Of a stretch of DNA of 64,000 nucleotides, positions 48,030 through 59,499 are shown one piece after another. This DNA is from Echinarachnius parma. Lineage: Eukaryota; Echinodermata; Echinoidea; Clypeasteroida; Echinarachniidae. Position 1 is the first letter of the stretch, and each line of letters begins with the position of its first letter. The notes beneath the pieces are model-generated. The model was not told where the DNA came from and made no database searches. It saw nothing but the letters and a program-made list of their open reading frames with translations. The stretch covers positions 62,001-126,000 of the forward strand of contig JBAMJV010004005.1 of assembly GCA_037951105.1 (NCBI GenBank), in the 5' to 3' direction. A program made the translations under genes and the position numbers.

Positions 48030-49540
48030 AATTCTGGGTGAAGTAGCATGGCGGATCCACAGCGCCGTTTTCGTTTCTACCATTTTCATCTCTTTCTGTG
48101 TCAAAGATCTACGGAGCTATTATATCCGAGCCGAGGGGGCACTGATGCATGGGTGTAGTGGCATGGCGGATGCATTATAACACATTTTTTGTCCGCCAAT
48201 AACCAATCTACTATTTGCAATTGATATCAGTGGCAGAGATCTATAGTGCGGGTTCGGATCGGAGCCAGGGCCAGGGGCACACTGATGCATATGAATCCTG
48301 GGTGTGGTAGTATGGCGGATACATATTATAGCGCCGTTTTCGTCAGCAAATAATCTTTCTAGCATCTTTATTGATATAATGTGGTATGGCTCTCCCACTA
48401 TACGGGAATCCATCGATACATACACGAACATGAGCACAAGCATGCTTATTAAGCTTGCTTACCATGCTTTAAGTAGTGTATGTAATTTGCCATCAACAGG
48501 CATTTTGCATCAAAGGGAACATGTCAATGTTCACACTGTATGTGTTTACCTTTGTATTTTATCTGAAATAAAATGAATAAATGAAAAAAGAGAGAAATGA
48601 AATGTGGGAATCGGATCGGAGCCAGAGGCGCACTGATTCATATGAATCCTGGGCATTCTGGGTGTGGTAGTATGGCGAATCAAGAGCGCAATTACGCTCG
48701 GCGTATACAGGGTGGCCCAGAAAGGATGCAACACCTACGATCGTTAATTTCATCAACACCATCGACCAAATGTCATTGTTTTTTGTTTGATCGGGTAGAA
48801 CATTCTTTTTCTAACAAAATGATACCATGAGCATTGATTTGGGGTATAAGGCGTTTGGATCCTAGGGCCATATTTCTGAGGCAATGTCGTTTCCTAAATT
48901 TGCTACTTTTTCGTCTTAAGCGATCCTCTGAACAATGAGACATTCTCGCCCCATGGCCTGCCATAGAAATAGCTGTACAGAAGAACCGCATGACCGCTCT
49001 CCCTTTGTAAGGAAGACAATGTGAGCCATTCGTATGTACAGCTAATTCTACGGCAGGCCGTGGGGCGAGAATGTCTCAGTGTTCCGAGGATCGCTGGAGA
49101 CGAAAAAGTAGCAAATTTAGGAAACGACATTGCCTCAGAAAAATGGCCCTAGGATCCAAACGCCTTACCCAAAATCAATGCTCATGGTATCATTTTGTTG
49201 GAAAAAGAATGTTCTACCCAATCAAATAAAAAACAATGAGATTTGGTCGATGGTGTTGATGAAATTAACGATCGTAGGTGTTGCATCCTTTCTGGGCCAC
49301 CCTGTATAATTTTTCTACCAGTATAATTGATTTCTGTGGGCGGCATAGATCTAGGCAGGTCGGATCGGAGCCAGGGCCGCCCTGATGCATATGAATCCTG
49401 GGTGTGGTAACATGGCGGATCCATATAGCGTCGTTTTCGTCAGCCAATAACCATGATAACCATTCTATAGCCTTTAATTGTGCGACATAGATCTACGGAG
49501 ATCGGAGCCATGGGCGCACTGATGCATATACGCCAAGACC
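48030..49540. repeat. Tandem family with ATGGCGGAT and GATCGGAGCC landmarks
   Basis: The words GGATCGGAGCCAGGG, CTGATGCATATGAATCCTGG, GGTGTGGTA, ATGGCGGAT and AGCGCCGTTTTCGT recur in the same order at about 48040-48110, 48120-48170, 48240-48345, 48600-48685, 49355-49440 and 49495-49530. The units are of unequal length. A palindromic transposon interrupts the array. Confidence 0.7.
48704..49308. mobile_element. 605-bp palindromic transposon with TATACAGGGTGGCCC ends
   Basis: The two arms (about 48704-48985 and 49040-49308) are inverted repeats over roughly 270 bp, from TATACAGGGTGGCCCAGAAA to TCTCGCCCCATGGCCTG, with about 60 bp of loop. No coding. The first 15 bases match those of the element at 9963-10876, whose interior is not palindromic. 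TA ends suggest TA target duplication. Confidence 0.85.
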
Positions 49541-49844
49541 ATACGTTTGTCCGTGAAGCGGGTTTCGGCTCCTGTCCTCCCATTGGCATGTTTGAGGCTG
49601 GACCAATTTACTTGAAATGTGTCTCCACCAGAGTCTGGTCTAATCATTGAGGTACCAGTCTAAATACCAGCTCCCTGGTCTAATGCACACATTATAAACA
49701 ATAGCACTGGACTTGCTGCCTCTCAAATTAATTGACCGACGCATTTAACTCGGTGGCACAGAGGCATGAAGCTGGTATAATTCAGGTTTTTTTACAAGTT
49801 ATAACCAGTGATACTTGACTAAATCGTCCGCCTTTGCCGGGCAA
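49541..49844. other. Unassigned stretch
   Basis: Contains repeated TCTGGTCTAAT/CCTGGTCTAAT phrases. No gene. Confidence 0.35.
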
Positions 49845-50250
49845 TAACTGTTATTAACTGGAATAATAATTATCCTGTTTTAGAGAGACGATGCTGTTTG
49901 CTTTTTTACAATTATTTGTTTAATTTCGTTCGTCTCAAGCGAGGTTTTATTGACTTGGCAATCGAAATAGAGTCACGAAACTATATGCAATTTATATGCG
50001 TGATACATTCGCCAGCACGGGAAATAACTGATATTATATTGGAAATAATCTATATTAAACTGAACAATAATTATATTACACAGGAAAATAGTGATATTAA
50101 ACTGGTTAAACTGGAAAATAGTTTTATTAACTAGAAAATAATTTTATTGAACTGGAAATTAGTTTGATTAAACTGGAAATAGGTTTTTATTAAACTGGAA
50201 AATAGTTTTATATAACTGGAAATTAGTTCTATTATAATAACTGGGAAAAA
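49845..50250. repeat. Degenerate tandem repeat, ACTGGAAATAG type
   Basis: About fifteen loose units of TTAAACTGGAAAATAGTTTT, 20-27 bp long, degenerate at the 5' side and cleaner at 50085-50240. Confidence 0.75.
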
Positions 50251-51014
50251 CATGTTCTCAGTAATAATGGAGTAAATTAATCAGTGAACTTCGCCCGATT
50301 ATCAAACTGGTATATGGTTTTGGTACTTGAAGTGAAGGTAAAGTATATTGTAAGTTATTGTAATTATTCAGTAGCCATGCATGATATAGCAGTGCTTCAT
50401 TTACAAATTTTGCTCTGGTTTTAAATTGTCCATGATAATGATCTCTTACATAATACATGTAGTATAATTTCTGGAGTTGTATAAACTACATTTTATCCAG
50501 GTGACATCAATGTACTTACGTTACATCTGTTTTCACTTTAATTATCATAGTTTACGTTTAATTTTATAAAAATGTAATTTGTATTTGATACGTTTTATAA
50601 CAAGAATGATACAAATGAATAATGAATATGAATATACGTCTTTAATACGAAAAAGGAGATATATTCATGCACGTATAATGCCAAATAAAGCAACATTATT
50701 ATGTATATATTATGCTTTATTACATTGTATTATATGACTTAGTAAAATACGAGTCATTGATTGGCTCAACACGGTCACGTAATTGCCATAATATTTTGTT
50801 ATAATACATGACCTGTGTAATATATTACATTGTGCGCGCTGATAGATTGTATTATGACGTAACAATGAGAGAGAGGAGGTTCTATTATGACGTCACAATG
50901 ACTTGTCAACATATCACTTCGAAAAGCCACATTTTCTAATCGAGCTCAGAGAGGCTGAAAGTGTAAAGATGTGTTACTTTTGTCATATAATATATGTTAA
51001 CTTTGTTGTCGGGA
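50251..51014. other. AT-rich stretch with CRE site
   Basis: A full cAMP-response-like palindrome TGACGTCA lies at 50888-50895, with TGACGTAAC about 35 bp upstream. No gene. Distal to the UNCX promoter by about 1 kb or more. Confidence 0.35.
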
Positions 51015-51112
51015 AAATCATGGAATGTTCCCTCGGGATTTGAAATGCTATTTCGTGAAGACAATAAGTCCCTCAATAGCATTTCAAATCCCCCGGAGAA
51101 GAACATTCTGTG
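51015..51112. other. Imperfect hairpin of about 95 bp
   Basis: GGAATGTTCCCTCGGGATTT and GAAATGCTATT pair with AATAGCATTTC and AAATCCCCCGGAGAAGAACATTC. Confidence 0.6.
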
Positions 51113-51341
51113 ATATTCTCTCCACCATCACTTAACATCTGTATTTCATCTCAATGTGGTTATCCGAAATGGCCTAAGCCTATGCTTTATGAGTACACAG
51201 GACAGTCAATATTGATATCGAAAAGGGGATGTTTAGTATTTGATTTTAAGTTCACTATTCAAATTTTGCATTGGAGGTTCGTTATTCTAATGCAATTAAA
51301 AGGCAAATCAACGAGCTGATTGGTATAGTTTCATTTTTCGA

Positions 51342-51475
51342 TAGGAGGTGAAGGCCTTTATGTGAATGATATTTTCAATGCCCATTCACCGCTTGGAAGG
51401 AATGCTCCCAGGGAGTGGAGATGGTGCACACAATGTGTGCGGGCTGACATTGTATCCTATGACGCATAGAGAAGA
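51342..51475 (+). mobile_element. SINE internal fragment
   Basis: GCTTGGAAGGAATGCTCCCA and GGTGCACACAATGTGTGC match the body of the SINE at 32367-32716. Head and tail are missing. Confidence 0.8.
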
Positions 51476-51514
51476 TATTCTATCATTCAATCTATATTAT
51501 TATCAGTAGTAGTA

Positions 51515-51558
51515 GAAGAACATGTATTACTATTATTATTATTATTAGTAGTAGTAGT

Positions 51559-51596
<38 letters not shown>

Positions 51597-51640
51597 TACT
51601 ACTAGTATTACAATTATTATTATTGATACTAAGTATGCGA
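51515..51640. repeat. ATT/AGT trinucleotide array
   Basis: (ATT)n with a (GTA)n block and a (CTA)n block; the frames give poly-I/L only. Confidence 0.95.
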
Positions 51641-51699
51641 AAATGTGTTGACATAGATAATAATTACGGTGACATGGGATCAGTTTTGTAATTGATGGC

Positions 51700-52705
51700 G
51701 GCGTCGGGAGAATTCCACTCACCGAGACAAACCATCGCGGATAAATGAAAGTGTAAGTGTGAAGAAAAAAAAGGTTGACTGTTTGCTTACACAAGTCCCC
51801 CTCTTTTTGCTTGCCCATCGGTCCAAGACGGTAACAAGATTACCCCCCTAAGTATCCATCTGATTCGCTATTCTATTCTCGCAAAGCATCCGTGGTGGTA
51901 TCAATAAAAGGAGTCACCGGCTGGAAGGCGCGCAAGAGCGGTGAGGTATCAATAAGAACACTTCCATCGCGGTGATCGTGAATAGAGAGCGCCTGCACGG
52001 CGCATGCCTAGAAAATTATACGGACACTTCATCAGTGCATCGTCGCGTCAGCCAATGGCGCGCAATCACAATTCACTCCCCACTCTCACTTTTACAATTT
52101 TTCCGCAACAAATGAACCGCTTTTTTTGTTGTTCAAGTTGCTCTCGCGTGCATCTCGCATTAGCCGCGAGCGGGGTGAGACGAGTGAAAGGATTTGAGCC
52201 GCGTATTATTTTGTGAGATCGGAGTCAACGTGAGGAGAGATGTGAGCGAAGTCCACTAAATTGACATTTCACCGATTAATTGTCACCTTTCTTCTTCATT
52301 ATAACCAGATTGAATAGTTGAAACAAGTTTAATTATTTGTATCAATCTGAGACGAGATGATCACTGAATGACTTCCACTGAATAATCATTCGACTTCATC
52401 CTAATCTATTAGATGACCGTCGGAGCTGGCAATATTCTATACATAGTCTTCATCTGTTGATCATATCGATATTGTAATCTGAAGACTGAAGCGAGAACTT
52501 AACAAAATAACTAATAGTCTGATTATTTTATTAAAAACAATGTTATCAACATGATTCTACCAACAATTGTATGCAGCTAATTCAGAGTTTTTATTAATAT
52601 TCTGTATACTAAACGGAGAAAACTTTATTACATTAATAAACACAAGGGATCATTAAAGGACAAACTGACAAGAAAAAGAGGACTTATTGACTAATATTGC
52701 TAAAG
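51700..52705 (+). promoter_or_regulatory. uncx: UNCX promoter and 5' UTR region
   Basis: The kilobase before the UNCX start is free of recognised mobile elements and is GC-richer than the flanks between about 51880 and 52240. A CCAAT box lies at 52052-52056 (CAGCCAATGG). No clear TATA box is seen, which is common for developmental genes. 52250-52705 is AT-rich and is the likely 5' UTR; the transcription start cannot be fixed from sequence. Homeodomain-like words (CGATTAATTG at about 52274) are present. Confidence 0.45.
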
Positions 52706-53015
52706 ATGGAAGCGCAACTGATGCGAAGTCACTTCTCCCAGGCCGGGAGTCTCGGCGGACTCTCACCCTTCCCGCCATACTCCTTCTCGTCGGCTGCTGC
52801 AGCTCATGCGCTGGGATTCCACATCTCGCCGCCGGGCGCGTCCCCTGGAACTCCGGGCGAGCTCGCCATCGCTAACTCGTTATCTGCTGCAGCAGCGGCT
52901 GCCGCAGCAAGAGTACATGGCTCCGCGAAGAAGGATGGTAACCGAGGAATGGCGGGGGAATGCTACCTCGGGAAAGGCGCCATGATGAAATCTGAACACT
53001 GTGACAGCTTGGCCG
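52706..53015 (+). CDS. uncx: UNCX/unc-4 type homeobox gene, coding exon 1
   Basis: The ATG at 52706 has A at -3 and G at +4 and opens a 103-codon frame: MEAQLMRSHFSQAGSLGGLS, then FPPYSFSSAAAAHALGFHIS, a GELAIANSLSAAAAAAAARV alanine run, and DSLA before the donor. The exon ends at G-GTAAGT (donor 53016), leaving one base of a Gly codon (phase 1), which joins exon 2 in frame. The start with GSLGGL plus aromatic and alanine-rich stretches resembles the N-terminus of vertebrate UNCX as I remember it. The protein is expected to be a nuclear, DNA-binding transcription factor. A TTG nine bases upstream is in frame but is not a likely start. Confidence 0.8.
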
Positions 53016-53062
53016 GTAAGTAGACTGCTCAATAACCATTTTTGTACATAATTGGCCTTCAT

Positions 53063-53225
53063 GGCTGGAATGCTCCACATGGAGAGGAAAACGTGCACTT
53101 TGAGTGCTGGATTGATTGCCGAATGCAAGTCCGATGACCGGGGTAATAATATCATTGTAATGCATGCGCTTAGAGATGATTATCAATCGTGATAGGCGCT
53201 ATATAAATCGAGTAGTCATGTATTA
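53063..53225 (+). mobile_element. SINE 3' fragment in UNCX intron 1
   Basis: GATGACCGGGGTAATAATAT, CGCTTAGAGATGATTATC and GGCGCTATATAAATCGAG match the 3' part of the SINE at 32367-32716. It is intronic and only about 50 bp from the donor site. Confidence 0.85.
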
Positions 53226-53481
53226 TAATCACTATGAAGGAAGACCGCTCTTATACACGTTCAACTTAATAATGAAACCAACGTCTAAAATATGTATTTT
53301 TTTACCAATGAAAGGTATTTTGCGATAGTATGGTAATATGTTAAAGAAATGGGTCAAGCGGCTTCTTGTTATTTAACGCTTTGGATGCCGGGGATTTACA
53401 ACTCTTGGGTGGTGCAAATAAGAAACTTTGAGACAGAGTCCGGCTCAATTAATGATCGAGTTAAGTTGGCAGTTCAATTAG

Positions 53482-53870
53482 TTATTAGAATAATCGATGT
53501 GAAACTAAGTATAATATAGCATTCATAATTACATGCATCGTTTGTGTCAAAGCTATGAATTTCAGGGGTTTTGTCCTAAACGAAATCAGAGCTTCATGAT
53601 AATCTCTTTGATGACAGTTATTAGAATAATCGATGTGAAATTAAGTATATAACATTCATACTATTACATCGTTTGTGTCAAAAACTATGAATTTCAGGGG
53701 TTTTGTCCTGAACGAAATCAGAGCTTCATGATAATCTCTTTGATGACAGTTATTAGAATAATCGATGTGAAATTAAGTATATAACACATCGTTTGTGTCA
53801 AAAACTATGAATTTCAGGGGTTTTGTCCTGAACGAAATCAGAGCTTCATGATAGTCTCTCAGATGACAGT
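53482..53870. repeat. Three-fold intronic repeat, 121-136 bp units
   Basis: Units start TTATTAGAATAATCGATGTG at 53482, 53618 and 53750 and end GATGACAG. The third unit lacks about 12 bp (TTCATACTATTA). Each unit carries ATAATCGAT and most carry CTTTGATGACAG, a TCF/LEF-like word joined to a TALE-like TGACAG. Regulatory meaning is inference. Confidence 0.9.
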
Positions 53871-54625
53871 AATAATCCATTCGATTAATAGAATGAATAT
53901 TAACCATCCTTTATTACCTGAATCTGTTGTGAATTTCTTCTGTGTATATACTGTCACTGTGATCATCGCAGTCTGAAGAGATGAGTTCATTTTTGATCCA
54001 GTATTCATGTTGATATTGCTATACATAATTAAAACTGCATGACAAATGTTCCTTTATACCATGTATACAGTTAAAGTTTTACTTATCTGCTGCATTTTTA
54101 CTTCCTTTTGCTAATTTTCTAAATTGCTATAAATAATCTCAAAATTAGAGAATAATGGGGGAATTTGAATAAATTGCATGCATGTCGTATCATTGTGATC
54201 TTTGTTTGAAAGATCACAATTATTGTGATCTTTGTGATCTTATTGTGATCATTGTGATCTTTGTTTGAAAAAAAAGCTTATAAAGTGATACAATGTTCAC
54301 TTTAAAACAGAATCACTTGGATATTTCAAATATCTCTTGCCCCTTTTTGTTTGTCTTATATGGAAACAGAAAAGTTGAATCGGTTTTGAGTTATGATGAA
54401 ATGAACCGCGTTCCGGAACGCTTTTAGATTGTTGTCAAAATCAATGGGCAAATGTGATACAATCTAACATTTATTCTAATTTTGTCACTAGGTAAACATT
54501 GTTCTTTTTCTAGAAACTATATACACGTCATTGAGAAGAATCTTACAATCAAATATGACTTTATGAACAAAATCTTATGGCGTTTAATAGTAGATCGCCC
54601 TAATAATAATTGATCAATTATAATA

Positions 54626-54845
54626 AATCAAAATCTATTTATGAAAACAATGCATTTTTTTTGGTCAAAACAAGAACCATATTTAATTAGGTCTACTTCT
54701 AATTGTGTCATAGCTGTATTATCTATTTATTAACTGTCAATTGAAAGGAACCACAATGGCCCTTCTTAATGAAATGAAGTAGACCTAATTAAATGTGGTT
54801 CTTGTTTTGAACAAAATGCATTATTTTCATAAATAAATTTTGATT
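54626..54845. mobile_element. Foldback/MITE element in UNCX intron 1
   Basis: The arms 54626-54700 and 54773-54845 are inverted: AATCAAAATCTATTTATG, CAAAACAAGAACC and TTTAATTAGGTCTACTTC pair with GAAGTAGACCTAATTAAA, GGTTCTTGTTTTG and AATAAATTTTGATT. About 70 bp lies between them. No coding. Confidence 0.8.
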
Positions 54846-56479
54846 AATTTAAGGTTTTTAATTAGGCATTGTTTCATTACAATAATTGTTATATCATGAT
54901 ACTATCAATCAGGGAAGTAAATACACACTAACAAAATAAAGGCTAACATTTGCACCCTAATACATTCAAAGGTTAAATTACCAAAGTCAATTATTCTTTT
55001 AATTAGTTTTTAATGATTATGTTTGTCTATATAATGAGTTTGTATATATTGTTTTTTTACAAAATGATGTCAATATACTTGTGTGTATTTTTTCATTGTC
55101 TACATCGTTATGATGAGTTCATGACTGTTATCCAGTACAAATATTTGAAAAAATATATATATATAGATATTTAACCAAGACTTAATGATGAGTTTCATTT
55201 TAATTTTATTTCATGAATTCATTTGTTTTGATATAAACAATATTAAAGTAAACTAAATTGAGATTTCCTACAGCAAGATAGAGTAATTACCATTCTAATT
55301 TTCAAGATATGGTTATAAAAAGGAAACTAGATAATTTTGTTCAACTTTGCACTTTTTAATTGCATTATAAGTGCTGACGAATAGTTTGTATTAATGCATT
55401 ATTAAACAACATTAATGTATTCATTTGTCAAAAGGTCATGACAGTGACCATTTTAATTTAACTGAAATTTCGATTTTCACAGATGAATACAAAATACATG
55501 AAGACGATTATTTAGTGAGCATGCTGAAATATGTTGTGTGCATTCTATCACATTTGTAAACATACCTTGAACTTGCTGTTTGGGGTGGAAAGTGAAGGTT
55601 ATTTCAATTTCAAATTTCATGAAATAAAATATCACGCCGTGTGTAACATAATAAATCGATGCCAATATATTAATGTACACAATCATTTTGATTTGATGTC
55701 GAATTTTACATTGGTTATCATCTCTAAACACTGCACAATGGCATCCATGATATCATTGCTACAAAAATGGATCTTCATGCAGTTATCGCAACGGAAAGTT
55801 CTATGTAGAAATGAATCCCTCAACTCTTTTACATATTAGTTGTAGGATAAATTGACTTAATTAGCAACCTATTACCTATGTGAATATGAAATTAAATATT
55901 ACATGCAATAAATGAAACGTTGAGAATGATGGTAGTTTTAAGAAGTTGTTGTTTGTACACCAATGTATAATTGAAAGGAAATTTCTTTAAACACATATAT
56001 TTTCTTGGCTCAATATTAAGGGGAAATAATCAAATATTCGTTTATTATTCAGCTCGGGATTTTGAAATGTATTTTAGTGTTCTTTATCCATTTCCAAAAG
56101 ACTTGCACCATTTCAATACTTTCCTCGTTATCTGCTTTCATTTCTTTATTACTTTCTTTACTATTTTTCGTATTATTTGTTACTTATTAACCGATCAAAT
56201 TTATTTCTATATTGATGATTTAAACACTGCAGTAACGACCACTATACGACTGTGTTTCGAATCTGTAATAAGGCTATATCATATTTAACATTTGACATCA
56301 CTCATTAGAGATCCCATAAAAAGTATGAGTTCATTTCAATGATTACTTTAACATTTAACAGTTAGAGGATGCATGACGATGTGTATAATATACAGACATA
56401 TAATGACATCTCATTCTGTATCTCGCCAGAAATAATGAGTAGGAGTTCATTTAAATGATTCTTTTTATTTCCGTTAGTT

Positions 56480-56660
56480 AAAAGACAATGACTTCCCATA
56501 TTCTCCCTGAAATAAAAACCCTTTTCGCCCAGGGCGACAAAAATGAAAAGCCCGAGTAATCACATGGCTCCGTTTGCAAACAATTTAACTGGGGTATTAC
56601 GAAGCCTGCCTCCAAATGTCATTCGCCATTTACGGGCCATCATCGGAACTCATTCAAATC
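56480..56660. promoter_or_regulatory. Candidate intronic regulatory segment
   Basis: Non-repeat, GC-richer than its surroundings (CGCCCAGGGCGACAAAAATG, CCTCCAAATGTCATTCGCC, TTTACGGGCCATCATC) inside intron 1. Enhancer function is inference; it has no useful reading frame. Confidence 0.25.
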
Positions 56661-57379
56661 TCTTAACCCAAATATAATAATTGTTGTGTTTATGTTAGAA
56701 TTGCATGATTTGTACGGCTATCTTTCTTAAATTGCGCTCTTTGTTGAAATTAAATTGTCCATGGTGGAATGATTATTACAATATTATCCAGATTCAGCCA
56801 GGATAATTGTTAGATATTTTGTTGGTTATGGATGCAATAAAATGTTGCATGCATAATCAACTTTCTCATAACTGAGAAGTATTATACCACGCTCATTGAT
56901 ATTGGTAAAGACAGAGACATCAACCCTTTTGCCTTTGAATAATTCTTAAAGACGGATTTATGGGTTATACTTCTCATTAAAAAAAAGCCTCGGGAACTTA
57001 ATGTGAAGATGAAATAATGATCATGATAGTAATTGTCGTAATGACATTAAACGATTGCCTTGCATGAATATAGAAAGAGAGAAATATATATCGCCATCAA
57101 GCATTGTCAAGTTAAAAGGGTCATTTATTTTCTTTAAAAAGGTTTACTGCCCTCTGCTAGAAATATAATTTAGAAAACATTTTGATGACGTTCGTCAAAT
57201 GACAAAGAAGATCAGTATAGGAAATAATTGATAACAGTGTTAGTTCTCTTTCCATCTATAATGGCGGATTTATGTAAATACAAAATATAATAGAGGAAAA
57301 GACAATCAGATTCGAACAGACTTCTGTATAATTATGTAGTCGTTTTGCCGCTATAATTGATAAGAAAAGAAGTGTTTCT

Positions 57380-58290
57380 CGATAGAAAATGTCCAACTCG
57401 GAGGGAAGTGCTTCCACATGATTAACTAAATTGCGATGGTGATTGCTTCATTTTGAAGCAGACAACGACGACAAAAAATGTATACGAGGCAGAAAATCGT
57501 TCCTACTCAAGTTGAAAGGTGCATGGTTCAGATTCGTATATCAGATGCGCGCTGCCATATTACGAACGCCTTGCGCACGGAGCGAAATACACACATGGCT
57601 CAGTGGTAACAAATGCTCACAAACTATTCTAATATCAAATGGCAAACCGCGTTGTAGAATCCCCATGCATGCTTGCCGATCTTAAAAGCTCGCCTGCGGG
57701 AAACTAACTGGCTGGCAGTATTCATCCCACTTTTGCTCTCTCCAGCATCCACCCACCAAACTCGGAAAATCATTTTACGAGTTCCGATCGGAAGAGAAAG
57801 GAAATTATGCGATAACACTCGTGTAATAGGTAGAGAGTGACCCCCTCCCATCATCCCCATCACATGTTGAACGCCAATATGCTGGATCGTAAAATGGAAG
57901 ATCTATACGATAGATAGATAGATAATATGCAATGTATCGCTTGGGGGCCACATGCGTGTGCATGGCATGATGTAGCTAGGGGGCGAGCTGGCTCTCTCAT
58001 CTCTATTGCTACCAAGGAATGATGCGAACAAGAAGCGATATATAATTAGCGACGGGGAAGATAACTAAAACCCAGAGGGGATCGGTGGAAACTGGAAAGG
58101 GAACCCCCAAAGATACTTTTCCTGCGCCCCTCCTTTTTATCATTCAACTTTCGGTTAATTGCTTATCTCACCCCGATACAACTACCACCATCCCTCCAAG
58201 CTTCTGTAAACATAGTCTTGTCGATATCCATTTAAAATTAAATGCACGAATATTGCTCCATCAGAAGTGCAAGTTTGATAACATTTAATA
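57380..58290. promoter_or_regulatory. Candidate intronic regulatory segment
   Basis: A 900-bp non-repeat stretch of moderate GC just 450 bp before the homeobox exon, with CATTTTACGAGTTCCGATCG and GGAGGGAAGTGCTTCCAC and a short (GATA)n at 57907-57925. Frames through it show no domain. Confidence 0.25.
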
Positions 58291-58737
58291 AGGCACCCAA
58301 AAGAGGCAGGTGCTTATACCAAGAAAACTCCCGATATTAACTGGTTCCTTACCAGGTACATGTTTGTATATCAACCTGATCTATTCGGTAAAGAAATTGA
58401 TTTATAACCGAGGCAATAATAATAATTATACAGACTTGCGGAAATTATGAAACTATAACACTGGAAACAGTCTTTATCACATGATGTACTTAGTTCTCTT
58501 CCTATATGATATATCGTCACACGAGATGACACCAAGATTCCAATTATAGCAAGGTGAGGAGGGATAGGACTTACTCCAACAACTGTCAGTTAGTGAAATT
58601 AGAAACAAACTTCCAATAATGGAAGTCTTATGTCATCTAATTTCTTACCTGAACCGAAACGTGCTTGGTAATTGAGAATAATATATAAAATTACTCATAT
58701 TATATTCATATTACATTATTTCTTTTGAAACATGCAG

Positions 58738-58907
58738 GTGATGACGACAAAGATTCGAACGACAGCAAGAGGAGGAGGAGCAGGACGAACTTTAACGGCT
58801 GGCAGTTGGAGGAACTGGAACGAGCCTTCAATGAAAGTCACTACCCAGACGTCTTCACGCGAGAAGCTCTTGCCATGAGGTTGGACCTCGTAGAGTCGCG
58901 AGTTCAG
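58738..58907 (+). CDS. uncx: UNCX/unc-4 type homeobox gene, exon 2 (homeodomain residues 1-46)
   Basis: After the acceptor, GT completes the Gly codon begun in exon 1, then [10 protein letters not shown] leads into the homeodomain: [37 protein letters not shown] and LDLVESRVQ. Counting from the first R, R5, F8, L16 and F20 sit where expected. The exon ends after Q46 at a GTGAGC donor (58908), the intron position 46/47 typical of paired-class homeobox genes. [20 protein letters not shown] and [10 protein letters not shown] are diagnostic of UNCX/unc-4. The recognition residues Q/K50 and N51 lie in exon 3 outside the window. In animals studied, UNCX/unc-4 factors specify neuron identity and, in vertebrates, somite and kidney patterning. 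Confidence 0.93.
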
Positions 58908-58972
58908 GTGAGCATCATGTGTTTAAACTACTTCGATAATATTACATAAATATATTTAAACTTTGATTCATA

Positions 58973-59062
58973 CAATGAAAAAAGTCATTCCCGAGCATCT
59001 TTACGCGAAAAGCTCTAGCCATGAGGTTGGACCTCGTGAGTTCCCGGGTTCAGGTGAGAACC
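58973..59062 (+). pseudogene. Degenerate duplicate of the homeobox exon 3' half, copy 1
   Basis: CAATGAAAAAAGTCATTCCC to GGTTCAGGTGAGA follows the exon sequence from NES to RVQ plus its donor. It keeps 20 identical bases (GCCATGAGGTTGGACCTCGT) and a GT donor, but frame and codons are broken. Its centre is 146 bp downstream of the same point in exon 2. Confidence 0.85.
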
Positions 59063-59170
59063 AGAATTACGAGCCATTCTAATGAATTTTAAGTGTATCT
59101 CATAAAAATGCAAATAAATATACACATACACCTGTACATGACATATGGAAGTTGAGGTACAGTTTCTCCA

Positions 59171-59268
59171 GTCTTTCCAGGTGTCTTTACGTGAGAAGCT
59201 CTTGCCATGAGGTTGTACCTTGTGGAGTCTCGAGTTCAGTTGAACACCATGTCTTTAACTACTATTAT
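59171..59268 (+). pseudogene. Degenerate duplicate of the homeobox exon 3' half, copy 2
   Basis: GTCTTTACGTGAGAAGCTCT, TGCCATGAGGTTGTACCTTG and GAGTCTCGAGTTCAG, followed by a copy of intron sequence (CACCATGTCTTTAACTACT, like CATCATGTGTTTAAACTACT after exon 2). The donor GT is lost. Confidence 0.85.
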
Positions 59269-59270
59269 TT

Positions 59271-59362
59271 GAATGGAAAAAATGGTTTAAGGAGTCTTTC
59301 TCGACCATCTTCACGTGGGAAGACATTGCCGTGAGGTTGGACCTTGTGTCCCTTCGATTCCA
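59271..59362 (+). pseudogene. Degenerate duplicate of the homeobox exon 3' half, copy 3
   Basis: CGACCATCTTCACGTGGGAA and GTGAGGTTGGACCTTGTGTC keep the helix 2 region; the sequence loses similarity soon after. The most decayed of the three. Confidence 0.75.
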
Positions 59363-59499
59363 AACGTTTGGAAATATTTCGATTTGGTTCTGACGATTCC
59401 CCATCACAAATTTCAATGTGAATGTTAATCTTGCTATCAAGTCTTTTCTAAAGTCAACTATCCTTCGCCTTTTCTTTCCTGCTTACTTTGGAAAATTAT

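Larger units (their letters stand above)
53016..58737 (+). other. uncx: UNCX intron 1 (5.7 kb)
   Basis: Bounded by GTAAGT (53016) and a weak pyrimidine tract with CATGCAG (acceptor AG 58736-58737). It holds a SINE fragment (53063-53222), a three-fold repeat (53482-53870), a TGTGATC-rich patch (54200-54270), a foldback element (54626-54845), AT-rich unique DNA, and non-repeat GC-richer stretches at about 56480-56660 and 57380-58290. No further exon is recognised inside it. Confidence 0.75.

Noticed and set aside
50888-50895. TGACGTCA as a specific UNCX control site
   Set aside because: A single 8-mer is expected by chance now and then, and another copy lies inside a transposon at about 10574.
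57443-57685. 80-codon open frame before the homeobox exon
   Set aside because: No homology recognised and not joined in phase to exon 2.
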